NCBI RefSeq assembly: GCF_001885765.1
Contig: NZ_JXKD01000001.1
Location: forward strand, 124,001 to 188,000
From: Enterococcus aquimarinus
Lineage (GTDB): Bacteria; Bacillota; Bacilli; Lactobacillales; Enterococcaceae
DNA length: 64,000 bases
Direction: 5' to 3'
Below the pieces are notes generated by a model. The model was not told the DNA's origin, searched no databases, and worked only from the letters and a program-made list of their open reading frames with translations. The position numbers and the translations under genes are program-made. How positions within the stretch are numbered: position 1 is the first letter of the stretch; each line of letters opens with the position of its first letter. Positions 7,631 through 15,936 of this stretch are shown piece after piece.

Positions 7631-9357
7631 TGGTTGAAATGCTAAAAGGAATTGCTGCGAGTGATGGAGTAGCTGTTGCAAAAGCATATCTATTAGTCCA
7701 ACCTGACTTATCCTTTACAAAAGTAACAATCAAAGACGTTTCTGCTGAAACTGCTCGTTTGGATGATGCGTTAAGCAAATCCTCTGACGAATTACAATTA
7801 ATTCGTAACAAAGCAGCTGAAAACTTAGGCGAAGAAGAGGCACAAGTATTTGATGCGCACTTAATGGTCTTAAGCGATCCAGAAATGGTCGGTCAAATTA
7901 AACAAAGCATTTCAGACAACAAAGTTAATGCAGAACATGCATTAAAAGAAGTGACTGATATGTATATCGGTATGTTCGAATCAATGGAAGATAATGCCTA
8001 CATGCAAGAAAGAGCAGCGGATATCCGCGACGTCGCAAAACGCGTTTTAGCTCACTTATTGCAAGTAACGTTACCTAACCCAGCAATGATTAACGAAGAA
8101 GTAATTGTGGTTGCTCACGATTTAACTCCGAGTGATACTGCACAATTAGACCGTAACTTCGTTAAAGCTTTTGTAACGGATATTGGTGGACGTACTTCAC
8201 ATTCTGCGATTATGGCTCGTTCATTGGAAATTCCAGCAATTGTTGGAACTGGTGAAATCACTGCTAAAGTGAAAGCAGGCGATATCTTAGCTGTTAACGG
8301 AATTGAAGGAGATGTGATTGTTCATCCAACAGAAGAACAAAAAGCAAACTTCATTCAAGCTGGTGAAGCTTACGCTGCCCAAAAAGCAGAGTGGGAAAAA
8401 TTAAAACATGCTGAAACAGTGACTGCTGATGGCAAACACTTTGAGTTAGCTGCAAATATTGGGACACCAAAAGATTTAACGGGTGTTCATAATAATGGTG
8501 GCGAAGGCGTTGGTTTATACCGTACTGAATTCTTATACATGGATTCATCCGATTTCCCAACAGAAGACGCTCAATTTGAAGCTTATAAAGAAGTCCTAGA
8601 AGGTATGGCTGGGAAACCAGTTGTCGTTCGTACAATGGATATTGGTGGGGATAAAGAGTTACCATACTTGAAACTTCCACATGAAATGAATCCATTCTTA
8701 GGTTATCGTGCTTTACGTATCAGTCTTTCAACATTAGGAGAAGGAATGTTCCGTACACAATTACGTGCATTACTACGTGCATCTGTTCATGGAAACTTAC
8801 GTATTATGTTCCCAATGGTGGCAACATTAAAAGAATTCCGTGCAGCTAAGAAAATGTATGACGAAGAAAAAGCAAAATTAATCGCTGAAGGCGTTGCAGT
8901 ATCAGAAACCATTCAAGTTGGGATCATGATTGAAATTCCTGCGGCTGCTATTTTAGCCGATCGTTTTGCAAAAGAAGTTGACTTCTTCAGTATTGGAACC
9001 AACGACTTGATTCAATATACGATGGCCGCTGACCGAATGAACGAACAAGTTTCTTACCTATACCAACCATATAACCCATCAATTTTACGTTTAGTTAAAA
9101 ACGTTGTTGATGCAGCGCATGCTGAAGGTAAATGGGCTGGAATGTGTGGCGAAATGGCAGGCGATCAAACAGCAGTACCATTGTTAATGGGAATCGGTCT
9201 TGATGAGTTCTCAATGAGTGCCACTTCAATTCTTAAAACGCGTAGCTTAATGAAAACATTAGACACAAGTAAAATGAAAGAATTAGCAGATCGCGCGTTA
9301 ACAGAATGTGACACAATGGAAGAAGTACTTGAATTAATGCAAGAATACGTAGGGTAA
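7630..9357 (+). CDS. ptsI: Phosphoenolpyruvate-protein phosphotransferase (PTS enzyme I)
   Basis: A 575-aa EI of standard length. It autophosphorylates from PEP and hands phosphate to HPr. The N-terminal HPr-binding helical domain is followed by the phosphohistidine motif [20 protein letters not shown] (about residues 184-203) and a PEP-binding TIM barrel with the conserved [25 protein letters not shown] and MCGEMAGD motifs. Start ATG 7630 sits in TAATG, sharing a base with the ptsH stop. It serves MalT and every other PTS sugar system in the cell. A strong terminator follows. Confidence 0.98.
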   Translation: MVEMLKGIAASDGVAVAKAYLLVQPDLSFTKVTIKDVSAETARLDDALSKSSDELQLIRNKAAENLGEEEAQVFDAHLMVLSDPEMVGQIKQSISDNKVNAEHALKEVTDMYIGMFESMEDNAYMQERAADIRDVAKRVLAHLLQVTLPNPAMINEEVIVVAHDLTPSDTAQLDRNFVKAFVTDIGGRTSHSAIMARSLEIPAIVGTGEITAKVKAGDILAVNGIEGDVIVHPTEEQKANFIQAGEAYAAQKAEWEKLKHAETVTADGKHFELAANIGTPKDLTGVHNNGGEGVGLYRTEFLYMDSSDFPTEDAQFEAYKEVLEGMAGKPVVVRTMDIGGDKELPYLKLPHEMNPFLGYRALRISLSTLGEGMFRTQLRALLRASVHGNLRIMFPMVATLKEFRAAKKMYDEEKAKLIAEGVAVSETIQVGIMIEIPAAAILADRFAKEVDFFSIGTNDLIQYTMAADRMNEQVSYLYQPYNPSILRLVKNVVDAAHAEGKWAGMCGEMAGDQTAVPLLMGIGLDEFSMSATSILKTRSLMKTLDTSKMKELADRALTECDTMEEVLELMQEYVG

Positions 9358-9370
9358 TCCTACTAGATGA

Positions 9371-9419
9371 TAAGTTAGAATCTTAATCTGAAGAGGTTAA
9401 GGTTCTAACTTATTTTTTT
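9371..9419 (+). terminator. ptsHI terminator
   Basis: TAAGTTAGAA (9371-9380) pairs with TTCTAACTTA (9403-9412), with an inner TTAA/TTAA pairing, followed by T-rich sequence. Confidence 0.85.
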
Positions 9420-9541
9420 ATGTGATAAAATAACACTGCAGATGTAAATATGTTGGAAAAAATATAATAGCATCGATTTTTGTTATTTGCTTTACGCTAC
9501 ATTTTTATCGTCAAAGCAGTTAAAATCAGACTCGGGGATGG

Positions 9542-9569
9542 TTTTCATTTGAATTAGCTATGCTATACT
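9542..9569 (+). promoter_or_regulatory. bgsA promoter
   Basis: -35 TTTTCA (9542-9547), a 16-base spacer, and an extended -10 TGCTATACT with TATACT at 9564-9569, about 30 bases upstream of bgsA. Confidence 0.6.
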
Positions 9570-9602
9570 GAAGGAGTAAAAAAAGAAAGGAAGGAGTCTT
9601 CC

Positions 9603-10610
9603 ATGAAAGTCCTTATTTATTTCGAAGGTCAACAGTTATTATCTAAATCAGGAATCGGTCGCGCTTTTGATCATCAAAAAAAAGCGTTAGAGAGTGCTGG
9701 TGTGCCATATAGCACCGATGAAAATGAGTTGGATTATGATATTCTTCATATTAATACATATGGCTTAAATAGTCAGCGGATGGTTCGTAAAGCTAAAAGA
9801 GCCGACAAAAAAGTCATCTATCACGCGCATTCGACGGAAGAAGATTTTCGGAACTCTTTTATCGGGTCCAATCAAGTTTCAGCAATTTATAAAAAACATT
9901 TAGTTCGACTCTATTCTTCTGCGGATTTTATCATCACCCCAACGTTGTATTCTAAAAAAGTCATCGAAGGTTATGGCATTGAGCAGCCAATCGAGGCAAT
10001 CTCAAACGGGATTGATTTAACGAGATTTAACCGAAACGTCGAAAAAGAAAAACAATTCCGGGATTATTTTCAATTACCGCCCGATAAAAAAGTGATTATT
10101 TCAGTAGGGCTGTACTTTGAACGAAAAGGGCTCGTTGATTTTGTTGAAGTGGCGCGCCGGTTCCCAGAATATACGTTCATCTGGTTCGGTCATACGCCGC
10201 TTTATACCATTCCTAAGAAGATTCGTGCGATTATCCAAGGAGATCATCCGGATAATGTCATTTTTCCTGGATATATTAAAGGCGATATTATTGAAGGGGC
10301 GTATACAAACGCGGATTTATTCTTTTTTCCTTCTTATGAAGAAACGGAAGGGATTGTGGTGTTAGAAGCCTTAGCAAGTCGACAACACGTCTTAGTCCGC
10401 GAAATTCCCGTTTATGATGGATGGTTAGTGCCAGGTGAGAATGCCTATATGGGACGGACGAATGAAGATTTTTGCAATCAAATTGAGCAGATTATTGAAA
10501 AAAAAGCCATTGATTTGCGTGAAAACGGCTGGCAAACAGCTCAGGGGAAGAGTATTCAAGCAATTGGTCAACAACTAAAATCAGTTTATGAAAAAGTTCT
10601 TGGAAACTAA
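9603..10610 (+). CDS. bgsA: GT4 glycosyltransferase making diglucosyl-diacylglycerol (BgsA/LafB type)
   Basis: A 335-aa GT-B fold transferase. It begins MKVLIYFEGQQLLSKSGIGR and contains HAHSTEEDF, TPTLYSKKVIEGYGI, the donor-domain ISNGIDLTRFNR and EETEGIVVLEALAS with the GT4 glutamates. This closely follows Listeria LafB and E. faecalis BgsA, which add the second glucose to monoglucosyl-diacylglycerol, the lipoteichoic-acid anchor. ATG 9603 follows AAGGAAGGAG. bgsB begins 22 bases later, the order described for E. faecalis (bgsB directly downstream of bgsA). It is a membrane-associated cytosolic enzyme. Confidence 0.85.
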   Translation: MKVLIYFEGQQLLSKSGIGRAFDHQKKALESAGVPYSTDENELDYDILHINTYGLNSQRMVRKAKRADKKVIYHAHSTEEDFRNSFIGSNQVSAIYKKHLVRLYSSADFIITPTLYSKKVIEGYGIEQPIEAISNGIDLTRFNRNVEKEKQFRDYFQLPPDKKVIISVGLYFERKGLVDFVEVARRFPEYTFIWFGHTPLYTIPKKIRAIIQGDHPDNVIFPGYIKGDIIEGAYTNADLFFFPSYEETEGIVVLEALASRQHVLVREIPVYDGWLVPGENAYMGRTNEDFCNQIEQIIEKKAIDLRENGWQTAQGKSIQAIGQQLKSVYEKVLGN

Positions 10611-10632
10611 CAAGGGAGTTTGGAGGAAAAAA

Positions 10633-11895
10633 ATGAAAATTGGTTTTTTTACAGATACCTACTTACCTCAAGTAAGCGGCGTAGCAACCTCAATTCAAAC
10701 GTTGAAAGAGCAGTTAGAACGTTATGGACATGAAGTGTATATCTTTACGACGACCGATCCTAAGGCGTCAAAAGAAGAAGTCAATATTATCCGGATGCCA
10801 AGTGTGCCTTTTATTTCGTTTAAAGAACGAAGGATTGTCGTTCGAGGTATGTGGTTTGCGTATTTAACCGCAAAAGAATTAGAACTGGATTTAATTCATA
10901 CGCATACAGAATTCGGGGCGGGTTTATTAGGGAAATGGGTCGGTAAACGGCTAGAAATCCCCGTGATTCACACGTATCACACGATGTACGAAGATTATAT
11001 CCATTACATCGCAAAAGGAAAGGTCGTGCGTCCCGGGCATGTCAAATACCTTTCTCGTCAATTTGTGGATCATAGCACGGGTGTTGTCTGTCCGAGTCAA
11101 CGAGTGGTCGATACTTTAAGAGGGTATGGCGCGATCGCACCGATGCGCATCATACCTACTGGGATCAAATTTGAAAATTTCCAACAGACCGATTTGGCGC
11201 CACAAATCAGACAAGAATTGCGCGAAAAATGGGCGTTAACCGAAGAAAATATCGTCTTACTTTCTTTGAGTCGCTTATCTTACGAAAAGAAAATTCATCT
11301 GATTTTGGAGGCTTTACCTGAAATTATTGCTGCTCGGCCGGAAGTGCGATTAATGATTGTCGGCGATGGACCTTACCGTGAGATGCTCGAAACAATCGTG
11401 AAAGAAAAAAATCTCACTACTTATGTGATCTTTGTTGGCGAAATCGCAAGTAATAAAGTGGCTGATTATTATCACACCGCTGATTACTTTGTGAGTGCCT
11501 CCACTTCAGAAACACAAGGATTAACGTATACGGAGGCCATGGCTTCGCGTTTGCAGATGGTCGTTGCGGGGAATGCCTATTTGGATCATTTGATTAGCGA
11601 CCCTTCACTAGGTGTAACGTATCAGCAAGAAGAGGATTTCGTTCCTTGTTTACTGCACTATATCGAAAGTGCGATTCCGGTAGATGAAGCGGTTTTAGAG
11701 CAAAAAATGTACGAAATTTCAGCAGAATGTTTTGGTCATTCGATGTTGAAATTTTATCAAGAAATGATGGTTTATTATGTCACTGCGGCAGAAAACAAAA
11801 AAATCAATGAAAGTAAAATAAAAACTAAATTGCGGACGTTTAAATTATCGCCAAAACGAAGTAAGAAGACGTATGCGGAGGAGGAATTACTTTGA
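10633..11895 (+). CDS. bgsB: GT4 1,2-diacylglycerol 3-glucosyltransferase (BgsB/LafA type)
   Basis: A 420-aa GT4 enzyme. ATG 10633 follows TGGAGG at six bases; a longer in-frame ATG at 10588 lies inside bgsA and lacks a site. The start MKIGFFTDTYLPQVSGVATS, the HTHTEFGAGLLG and HTYHTMYEDYIHYIAKGKVV stretches, and the late SETQGLTYTEAMAS motif are typical of glucosyl-diacylglycerol synthases of the LafA/BgsB group. It transfers glucose to diacylglycerol to give the substrate of BgsA. The C-terminal 40 residues are lysine-rich and may bind acidic lipid. Its stop overlaps the next start by four bases. Confidence 0.85.
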   Translation: MKIGFFTDTYLPQVSGVATSIQTLKEQLERYGHEVYIFTTTDPKASKEEVNIIRMPSVPFISFKERRIVVRGMWFAYLTAKELELDLIHTHTEFGAGLLGKWVGKRLEIPVIHTYHTMYEDYIHYIAKGKVVRPGHVKYLSRQFVDHSTGVVCPSQRVVDTLRGYGAIAPMRIIPTGIKFENFQQTDLAPQIRQELREKWALTEENIVLLSLSRLSYEKKIHLILEALPEIIAARPEVRLMIVGDGPYREMLETIVKEKNLTTYVIFVGEIASNKVADYYHTADYFVSASTSETQGLTYTEAMASRLQMVVAGNAYLDHLISDPSLGVTYQQEEDFVPCLLHYIESAIPVDEAVLEQKMYEISAECFGHSMLKFYQEMMVYYVTAAENKKINESKIKTKLRTFKLSPKRSKKTYAEEELL

Positions 11896-12755
11896 AGATT
11901 GGATTTATCGGTATTGGTGTGATGGGGCATTCAATCGTGGGACACTTGCTAGATGCGGGTCATCATGTCACGCTTTATACGCGGACGAAGAGTAAAGCAA
12001 CCGATTTAATGGCGCGTGGAGCGGATTGGGTGGATACCCCAAAAGAGGTTGCGGCGGCGAGTGAAGTCGTTTTTACGATGGTCGGCTATCCGTCTGACGT
12101 CGAAATGACGTACTTTGACGAGCATACTGGATTATTTGCAGCAGACATCGCAGGTAAAACGTTCGTTGATCTGACGACAAGTACACCAACACTGGCTGAG
12201 GCAATTTATGCGACTGCTCGTGCTAACAATGCGAATAGCCTAGATGCGCCGGTTTCTGGTGGTGACTTAGGAGCGAGGAATGGAACGTTAACGGTCATGG
12301 TTGGTGGAGAAGAAGCGACGTATCAACAAGTACTCCCGCTTTTTAAACACTTTGCGAAAGTCTGTATGCTTCATGGCTCAGCTGGTAAAGGGCAGCACAC
12401 AAAAATGGCCAATCAGATTATGATTGCTGGAACAATGACTGGTATGACAGAAATGCTCGTATATGCGAAAGCGACCGGCTTAGAGCTAGAAAAAGTTCTG
12501 GAAACACTCTCTGGTGGCGCCGCAGCGAACTGGTCGATGAGTAACTATTCTCCAAGAATTTTACAAAACGATTTTAGTCCAGGTTTTTTCGTTAAACATT
12601 TTATCAAAGATTTAAAAATAGCTTTGGATGAAGCTGAAAAACAACAGATTGCGTTACCCGGTACGGCACTTGCGAAAGAATTATACGAAAAACTCGCAAA
12701 TGAAGGCTACGAAAATGACGGTACCCAAGCGCTAATTAAACTTTGGTGGAAATAA
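11892..12755 (+). CDS. NAD(P)-dependent beta-hydroxyacid dehydrogenase family protein
   Basis: A 287-aa member of the 6-phosphogluconate/3-hydroxyisobutyrate dehydrogenase family. TTG 11892 lies within TTGA shared with the bgsB stop and follows GGAGGAGG. The Rossmann motif GFIGIGVMGHSI (about residues 3-14), the substrate signature DAPVSGGDLGARNGTLTVMV (about 118-137) and the catalytic lysine region GQHTKMANQ (about 169-177) are present. The exact substrate cannot be told. Coupling to the glucolipid genes suggests co-expression, though the metabolic link is unclear. A terminator follows. Confidence 0.75.
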   Translation: MKIGFIGIGVMGHSIVGHLLDAGHHVTLYTRTKSKATDLMARGADWVDTPKEVAAASEVVFTMVGYPSDVEMTYFDEHTGLFAADIAGKTFVDLTTSTPTLAEAIYATARANNANSLDAPVSGGDLGARNGTLTVMVGGEEATYQQVLPLFKHFAKVCMLHGSAGKGQHTKMANQIMIAGTMTGMTEMLVYAKATGLELEKVLETLSGGAAANWSMSNYSPRILQNDFSPGFFVKHFIKDLKIALDEAEKQQIALPGTALAKELYEKLANEGYENDGTQALIKLWWK

Positions 12756-12762
12756 AATAGTC

Positions 12763-12805
12763 AAACACTTAATTGAAGTAAACGCTTTTCAATTAAGTGT
12801 TTTTT
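12763..12805 (+). terminator. Terminator of the bgs operon
   Basis: ACACTTAATTGAA (12765-12777) pairs perfectly with TTCAATTAAGTGT (12788-12800), followed by five T. Confidence 0.9.
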
Positions 12806-12992
12806 GAATCAAAAAAAACAGATGTAAAAAAATGTTATCGATTATTTACAGAAAAGCTATCTTCGCATTTTATAAATCGTCATAAAAAGAGAATTTTCGT
12901 TAAAAAACGCCTTTTTTTTATCGCTGAAAATGAAGAATAGCTAAAAAAGTGCGAAAAATTGGTTAAAAATCTATACAAGAAAGCTCCTCTTT

Positions 12993-13007
12993 TGTTACAA
13001 TGTAACA
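12993..13007. promoter_or_regulatory. Palindrome over the ykuJ -10 region
   Basis: TGTTACA-A-TGTAACA overlaps an extended -10 (TGTTACAAT) of the ykuJ promoter. A perfect 7-bp palindrome placed there looks like an operator, but I cannot name the regulator. Confidence 0.45.
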
Positions 13008-13031
13008 GAAGTGAGAAAAGGAGGTCTAGTG

Positions 13032-13262
13032 ATGAAACATTCTCAGCTAGTAGCAATCATCAAACGCTTAGAAGCGATGATTGAAGCACAAGATAATGAG
13101 GTACAAATTCGACGTTTTGAAAAAGAAGGCGTAGAACAATGTATCGTAAGTTATGATCATTCAACTGAAACATTCGAATTAACGGATAGCCAAACAAAAC
13201 AACCTTACCAGTTCGATAACATCGACATGGTAGCGATTGAAATTTACGATTTAATTCAATAA
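13032..13262 (+). CDS. ykuJ: YkuJ family protein (DUF1797)
   Basis: A 76-aa acidic cytosolic protein. ATG 13032 follows AAAGGAGG. The ending PYQFDNIDMVAIEIYDLIQ is almost the same as B. subtilis YkuJ (..YPFDNIDMVSIEIFELLQ). The function of YkuJ is unknown; its length is that of the family. It is monocistronic, between a possible operator-bearing promoter and a strong terminator. Confidence 0.85.
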   Translation: MKHSQLVAIIKRLEAMIEAQDNEVQIRRFEKEGVEQCIVSYDHSTETFELTDSQTKQPYQFDNIDMVAIEIYDLIQ

Positions 13263-13264
13263 GA

Positions 13265-13309
13265 AAAACTGAAAGGAAATGATTCATTCATTTCTTTTCA
13301 GTTTTTTTT
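13265..13309 (+). terminator. ykuJ terminator
   Basis: Long hairpin AAACTGAAA-GGAAATGA against TCATTTC-TTTTCAGTTT with a small bulge, then a T-run ending at 13309. Confidence 0.9.
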
Positions 13310-13328
13310 AATAGAGGAGGGGCTGGAT

Positions 13329-13781
13329 TTGATTCGCCAAATCGATTTAAACAATATCGCTCAAGCGAAAGCTGTTTACGAGCTCCAACAGCTCGCTTAT
13401 AGCGTGGAAGCAACTTATTTAGGTACGCGTGACATTCCGCCTTTACAAGAGACCTTTGAGGCGTTTCAAACGTGCGACGAAGTGTTTATTGGATATGAAA
13501 AAGAGGGTGTCCTAGTTGGTGTCTTAGGGTATTGCATAAAAGATGAGGTTATTGATATTCATCGTTTATTTGTTCACCCTGCATTTTTTGGTCAACAGAT
13601 TGCTCGAGCGCTTCTTCAAGAGGTAGAGCGCCATGTCCACCGCAAAGTGGTGGTGATGACAGGAAGTCAAAATCAACCAGCCGTTCGCTTTTATTTAAAG
13701 CAAGGCTTTGAACTACTAAAAGTGGTTGAGACCTCGACGAATCTTTCGTTGAGCTTTTTTCAAAAGAAACCAAGAGACTAG
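13329..13781 (+). CDS. GNAT family N-acetyltransferase
   Basis: A 150-aa GNAT protein. TTG 13329 follows GAGGAGGGG. The fold order is visible: N-terminal helix pair, strand VGVLGYCIKDEVIDIHRLFV (about 62-82), motif A HPAFFGQQIARALLQEVE (about 83-100) and motif B SQNQPAVRFYLKQGFELLKV (about 115-134). The usual R/Q-x-x-G-x-G/A acetyl-CoA loop is degenerate here (FFGQQIA). The substrate is unknown. It lies 19 bases after the ykuJ terminator and so is transcribed by read-through or a weak local promoter. Confidence 0.8.
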   Translation: MIRQIDLNNIAQAKAVYELQQLAYSVEATYLGTRDIPPLQETFEAFQTCDEVFIGYEKEGVLVGVLGYCIKDEVIDIHRLFVHPAFFGQQIARALLQEVERHVHRKVVVMTGSQNQPAVRFYLKQGFELLKVVETSTNLSLSFFQKKPRD

Positions 13782-13786
13782 TAGAG

Positions 13787-13833
13787 TAAGAGACAGCGGT
13801 TTAAGGGTTCATCAGGCAGCCTGTTGTCTCTTA
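13787..13833. repeat. Nested inverted repeat between the GNAT gene and fabT
   Basis: TAAGAGACA (13787-13795) pairs with TGTCTCTTA (13825-13833), and inside lies the palindrome CAGGC-A-GCCTG (13813-13823). No T-run follows on either strand. It overlaps the end of a coding-like frame on the minus strand (13831-13923). Confidence 0.5.
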
Positions 13834-13923
13834 ACTACGAGCTTGACTCATCGTCGAATCGATAAGCGCTGTACCTAATGTTGTGATATACTTTGAGCGA
13901 ATATTTTGGTTAATGAAAGACAT
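13831..13923 (-). pseudogene. Possible gene fossil or 30-codon ORF on the minus strand
   Basis: The minus-strand frame opens after a stop at about 13962 and reads ..HSTTSFAHHLMSFINQ, then NIRSKYITTLGTALIDSTMS and QARS-stop. The first ATG is 13923-13921; there is no ribosome site. Composition looks coding, but I know no match. It may be the tail of a deleted gene in the GNAT-fabT gap, or chance. Confidence 0.2.
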
Positions 13924-13954
13924 CAAATGATGGGCAAATGAGGTTGTTGAATGG

Positions 13955-13967
13955 TTTGATTTTCAAA
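13955..13967. promoter_or_regulatory. Distal FabT-like box
   Basis: TTTGA-TTT-TCAAA, a perfect FabT-type palindrome 73 bases upstream of the fabT -35. It could be an auxiliary site or belong to a lost promoter. Confidence 0.4.
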
Positions 13968-14027
13968 ATAAAAAAGTAAAAAAAACGAAATAAATTCTAA
14001 AAAAAAGAGACAATTTTAAAAATATAC

Positions 14028-14056
14028 TTGCAATTAACATGATTTTAAATTATAGT
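14028..14056 (+). promoter_or_regulatory. fabT operon promoter
   Basis: -35 TTGCAA (14028-14033), a 17-base spacer, and -10 TATAGT (14051-14056). The -10 abuts and slightly overlaps the first FabT box. Confidence 0.75.
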
Positions 14057-14084
14057 TTGATTGTCAAACGATTTGACTATCAAA
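14055..14084. promoter_or_regulatory. Tandem FabT boxes
   Basis: Two adjacent sites, GTTTGATTGTCAAAC (14055-14069) and TTTGACTATCAAA (14072-14084), match the known FabT box (TTTGATTATCAAA type). They span the transcription start and leader, where FabT with acyl-ACP would repress the whole fab/acc operon. Confidence 0.88.
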
Positions 14085-14107
14085 CTAATTGGATGGTGAT
14101 GGTAAAC

Positions 14108-14548
14108 ATGCGACCTGATTTTGAAAGGATCAACGATTTATTAGTAGAGGTTTTTAATGATATTTTGGTTATCGAAGAATCAGAACTAAGGAAATCCCGT
14201 TTTAATGATTTAACGATTACTGAAATGCATACACTCGAAGCGATTGGGATGTATCGTAAGAAAACCACTTCTGAAGTTGCGAAAGAACTTTCAATAACTG
14301 TCGGCACTTTAACCACTGCTGTTAACCGTTTGGTGAAAAAAGACTATGTTGAACGCATTCGTAGTGAAGACGATCGACGAGTTGTCAAATTATCGTTGAC
14401 GAAAAAAGGAAAATTATTGTATCGTGTCCATCAAAGCTTTCATCGTCAAATGATTGAAGCAATCTTGGTAGATATGGAGAAAGATGAAGCTGCTGCTTTG
14501 TTAAAAGCATTAGGGAATCTTCATCATTTCTTACAAGAATATAAGTGA
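14108..14548 (+). CDS. fabT: MarR-type repressor of fatty-acid synthesis FabT
   Basis: A 146-aa MarR regulator. I choose ATG 14108, which aligns MRPDFERINDLLVEVFND with the family start; earlier in-frame starts (14039 to 14099) lie in or near the operators. The winged helix includes TSEVAKELSITVGTLTTAVN followed by RLVKKDYVERIRSEDDRRVVK (about residues 60-100). In streptococci and enterococci FabT binds acyl-ACP and then represses the fab/acc genes. Tandem FabT boxes sit immediately upstream, so it also represses itself. fabH follows after 10 bases. Confidence 0.95.
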   Translation: MRPDFERINDLLVEVFNDILVIEESELRKSRFNDLTITEMHTLEAIGMYRKKTTSEVAKELSITVGTLTTAVNRLVKKDYVERIRSEDDRRVVKLSLTKKGKLLYRVHQSFHRQMIEAILVDMEKDEAAALLKALGNLHHFLQEYK

Positions 14549-14558
14549 GAGTATACGA

Positions 14559-15530
14559 ATGATGAAATTTGGTAAAATTACAGCAACAGCGAGTTATGTG
14601 CCTGAACAAATCGTCACAAACGATCAATTAGCACAAATTATGGATACAAGCGATGAATGGATTTATTCGCGAACAGGCATCAAAGAACGCCATATTGTCA
14701 CAACGGAAAATACGTCAGATTTATGTATTGAAGTTGCCAATCGTTTACTAGCGAAGAGTCAAACGAAACCAGAAGAAATTTCGTTTATTATCGTTGCTAC
14801 GATGTCACCGGATTATCATTCACCGTCAGTTGCTTGTCTTGTACAAGGTGCAATAGGGGCAACAAACGCCTTGGCATTTGATCTTAGTGCTGCTTGTGCG
14901 GGATTTGTTTACGCGTTATCGATGGGTGAAAAATTGATTCGGACAGGTTCAGGTAAAGGACTTGTGATTGGCGGCGAAGTGATTTCCAAAGTCTTAGATT
15001 GGCAAGATCGTTCAACTGCCGTTTTATTCGGTGATGGGGCAGGAGGCGTGTTACTCGAGCCTGTTGAACAACAACACTTGCTAAAAGAAAGCATTCACGC
15101 AGATGGGTCACGCGCGATGTCATTGACATCAGGCTATGTGAACGCTCATAACAATCCGTACGGTCACGCTCAACCTCCGCAAAATGCCTGCTTATCCATG
15201 ATCGGTCGTGATATTTTTGACTTTGCGACAAGAGATGTGGTTCAAAGCCTCGCAGCATTAATCGAAGGTGAAAAAGAGCAGATTGATTACTTTCTTTTGC
15301 ATCAAGCAAATTCACGGATCTTAGATAAGATTGCGCGCAAGTTGCAAATCGATCGCTCAAAATTTTTACAAAACGTTGAAAAATACGGCAATACTTCTGC
15401 AGCTACGATTCCGATTTTATTAGATGAAGCAGTCGCAGCAGGAACAATCGTATTGGGAGACAATCAAACAGTGGTTCTTTCAGGTTTTGGTGGCGGCTTA
15501 ACATGGGCATCCGTGTTACTGACACTCTAA
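14559..15530 (+). CDS. fabH: Beta-ketoacyl-ACP synthase III
   Basis: A 323-aa KAS III. It condenses acetyl-CoA with malonyl-ACP to start each chain. The catalytic cysteine lies in FDLSAACAGFVYAL (about residue 113), the histidine in FLLHQANSRILD (about 248) and the asparagine in YGNTSAATIP (about 279). ATG 14559 or the adjacent ATG 14562 may be used; the ribosome site is weak, as expected for a coupled gene after fabT. The gap to acpP (57 bases) carries a strong ribosome site for the highly expressed carrier protein. Confidence 0.96.
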   Translation: MMKFGKITATASYVPEQIVTNDQLAQIMDTSDEWIYSRTGIKERHIVTTENTSDLCIEVANRLLAKSQTKPEEISFIIVATMSPDYHSPSVACLVQGAIGATNALAFDLSAACAGFVYALSMGEKLIRTGSGKGLVIGGEVISKVLDWQDRSTAVLFGDGAGGVLLEPVEQQHLLKESIHADGSRAMSLTSGYVNAHNNPYGHAQPPQNACLSMIGRDIFDFATRDVVQSLAALIEGEKEQIDYFLLHQANSRILDKIARKLQIDRSKFLQNVEKYGNTSAATIPILLDEAVAAGTIVLGDNQTVVLSGFGGGLTWASVLLTL

Positions 15531-15587
15531 ACTTGTAGACATATAAATTTAAAAAAATAAAAACATATAATATTGGAGGAATTTTAA

Positions 15588-15812
15588 ATGGTATTCGAAA
15601 AAATTCAAGGAATTATTGCAGAAGAATTAGGTAAAGAAGTGGAAGAAGTAAAATTAACAACAAACATCCAAGAGGATTTAGAAGCGGATAGCTTAGATTT
15701 ATTCCAAATCATCAACGAAATTGAAGATGAATTCGATGTGAAAATCGAAACAGAAGACGGTATTACAACTGTTGAAGATTTAGTTAAATACGTAGAAAAA
15801 CAACAAGCATAA
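15588..15812 (+). CDS. acpP: Acyl carrier protein
   Basis: A 74-aa acidic ACP. Ser35 in EADSLDLFQ carries the phosphopantetheine arm. A strong TTGGAGGA site precedes ATG 15588. It carries growing acyl chains among all Fab enzymes, and acyl-ACP is also the FabT co-repressor. A stable hairpin follows the gene at once. Confidence 0.97.
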   Translation: MVFEKIQGIIAEELGKEVEEVKLTTNIQEDLEADSLDLFQIINEIEDEFDVKIETEDGITTVEDLVKYVEKQQA

Positions 15813-15816
15813 TCGT

Positions 15817-15850
15817 AAAGGCTGGGCCAAAAGCCTGGCCTTTCCTTTTA
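15817..15850 (+). terminator. Hairpin/attenuator between acpP and fabD
   Basis: AAAGGCTGGGC (15817-15827) pairs with GCCTGGCCTTT (15833-15843) over 11 bp including two G-U pairs, loop CAAAA, followed by CCTTTT. The U-tract is interrupted, so it may terminate only part of the transcripts and let acpP exceed downstream genes. It occupies the position where enterococci normally carry fabK. Confidence 0.65.
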
Positions 15851-15936
15851 GCCATAATCAATGAAGAAACGTTGAATCCATTCGAATACATATTTAAAAA
15901 TCAACGAAGTCTTCAGAAATCCTAAAGGAGATTGAA

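Noticed and set aside
12993-13007. CopY box reading of the ykuJ palindrome
   Set aside because: CopY sites are TACAnnTGTA with two central bases; here one base separates the halves and no copper gene is nearby.
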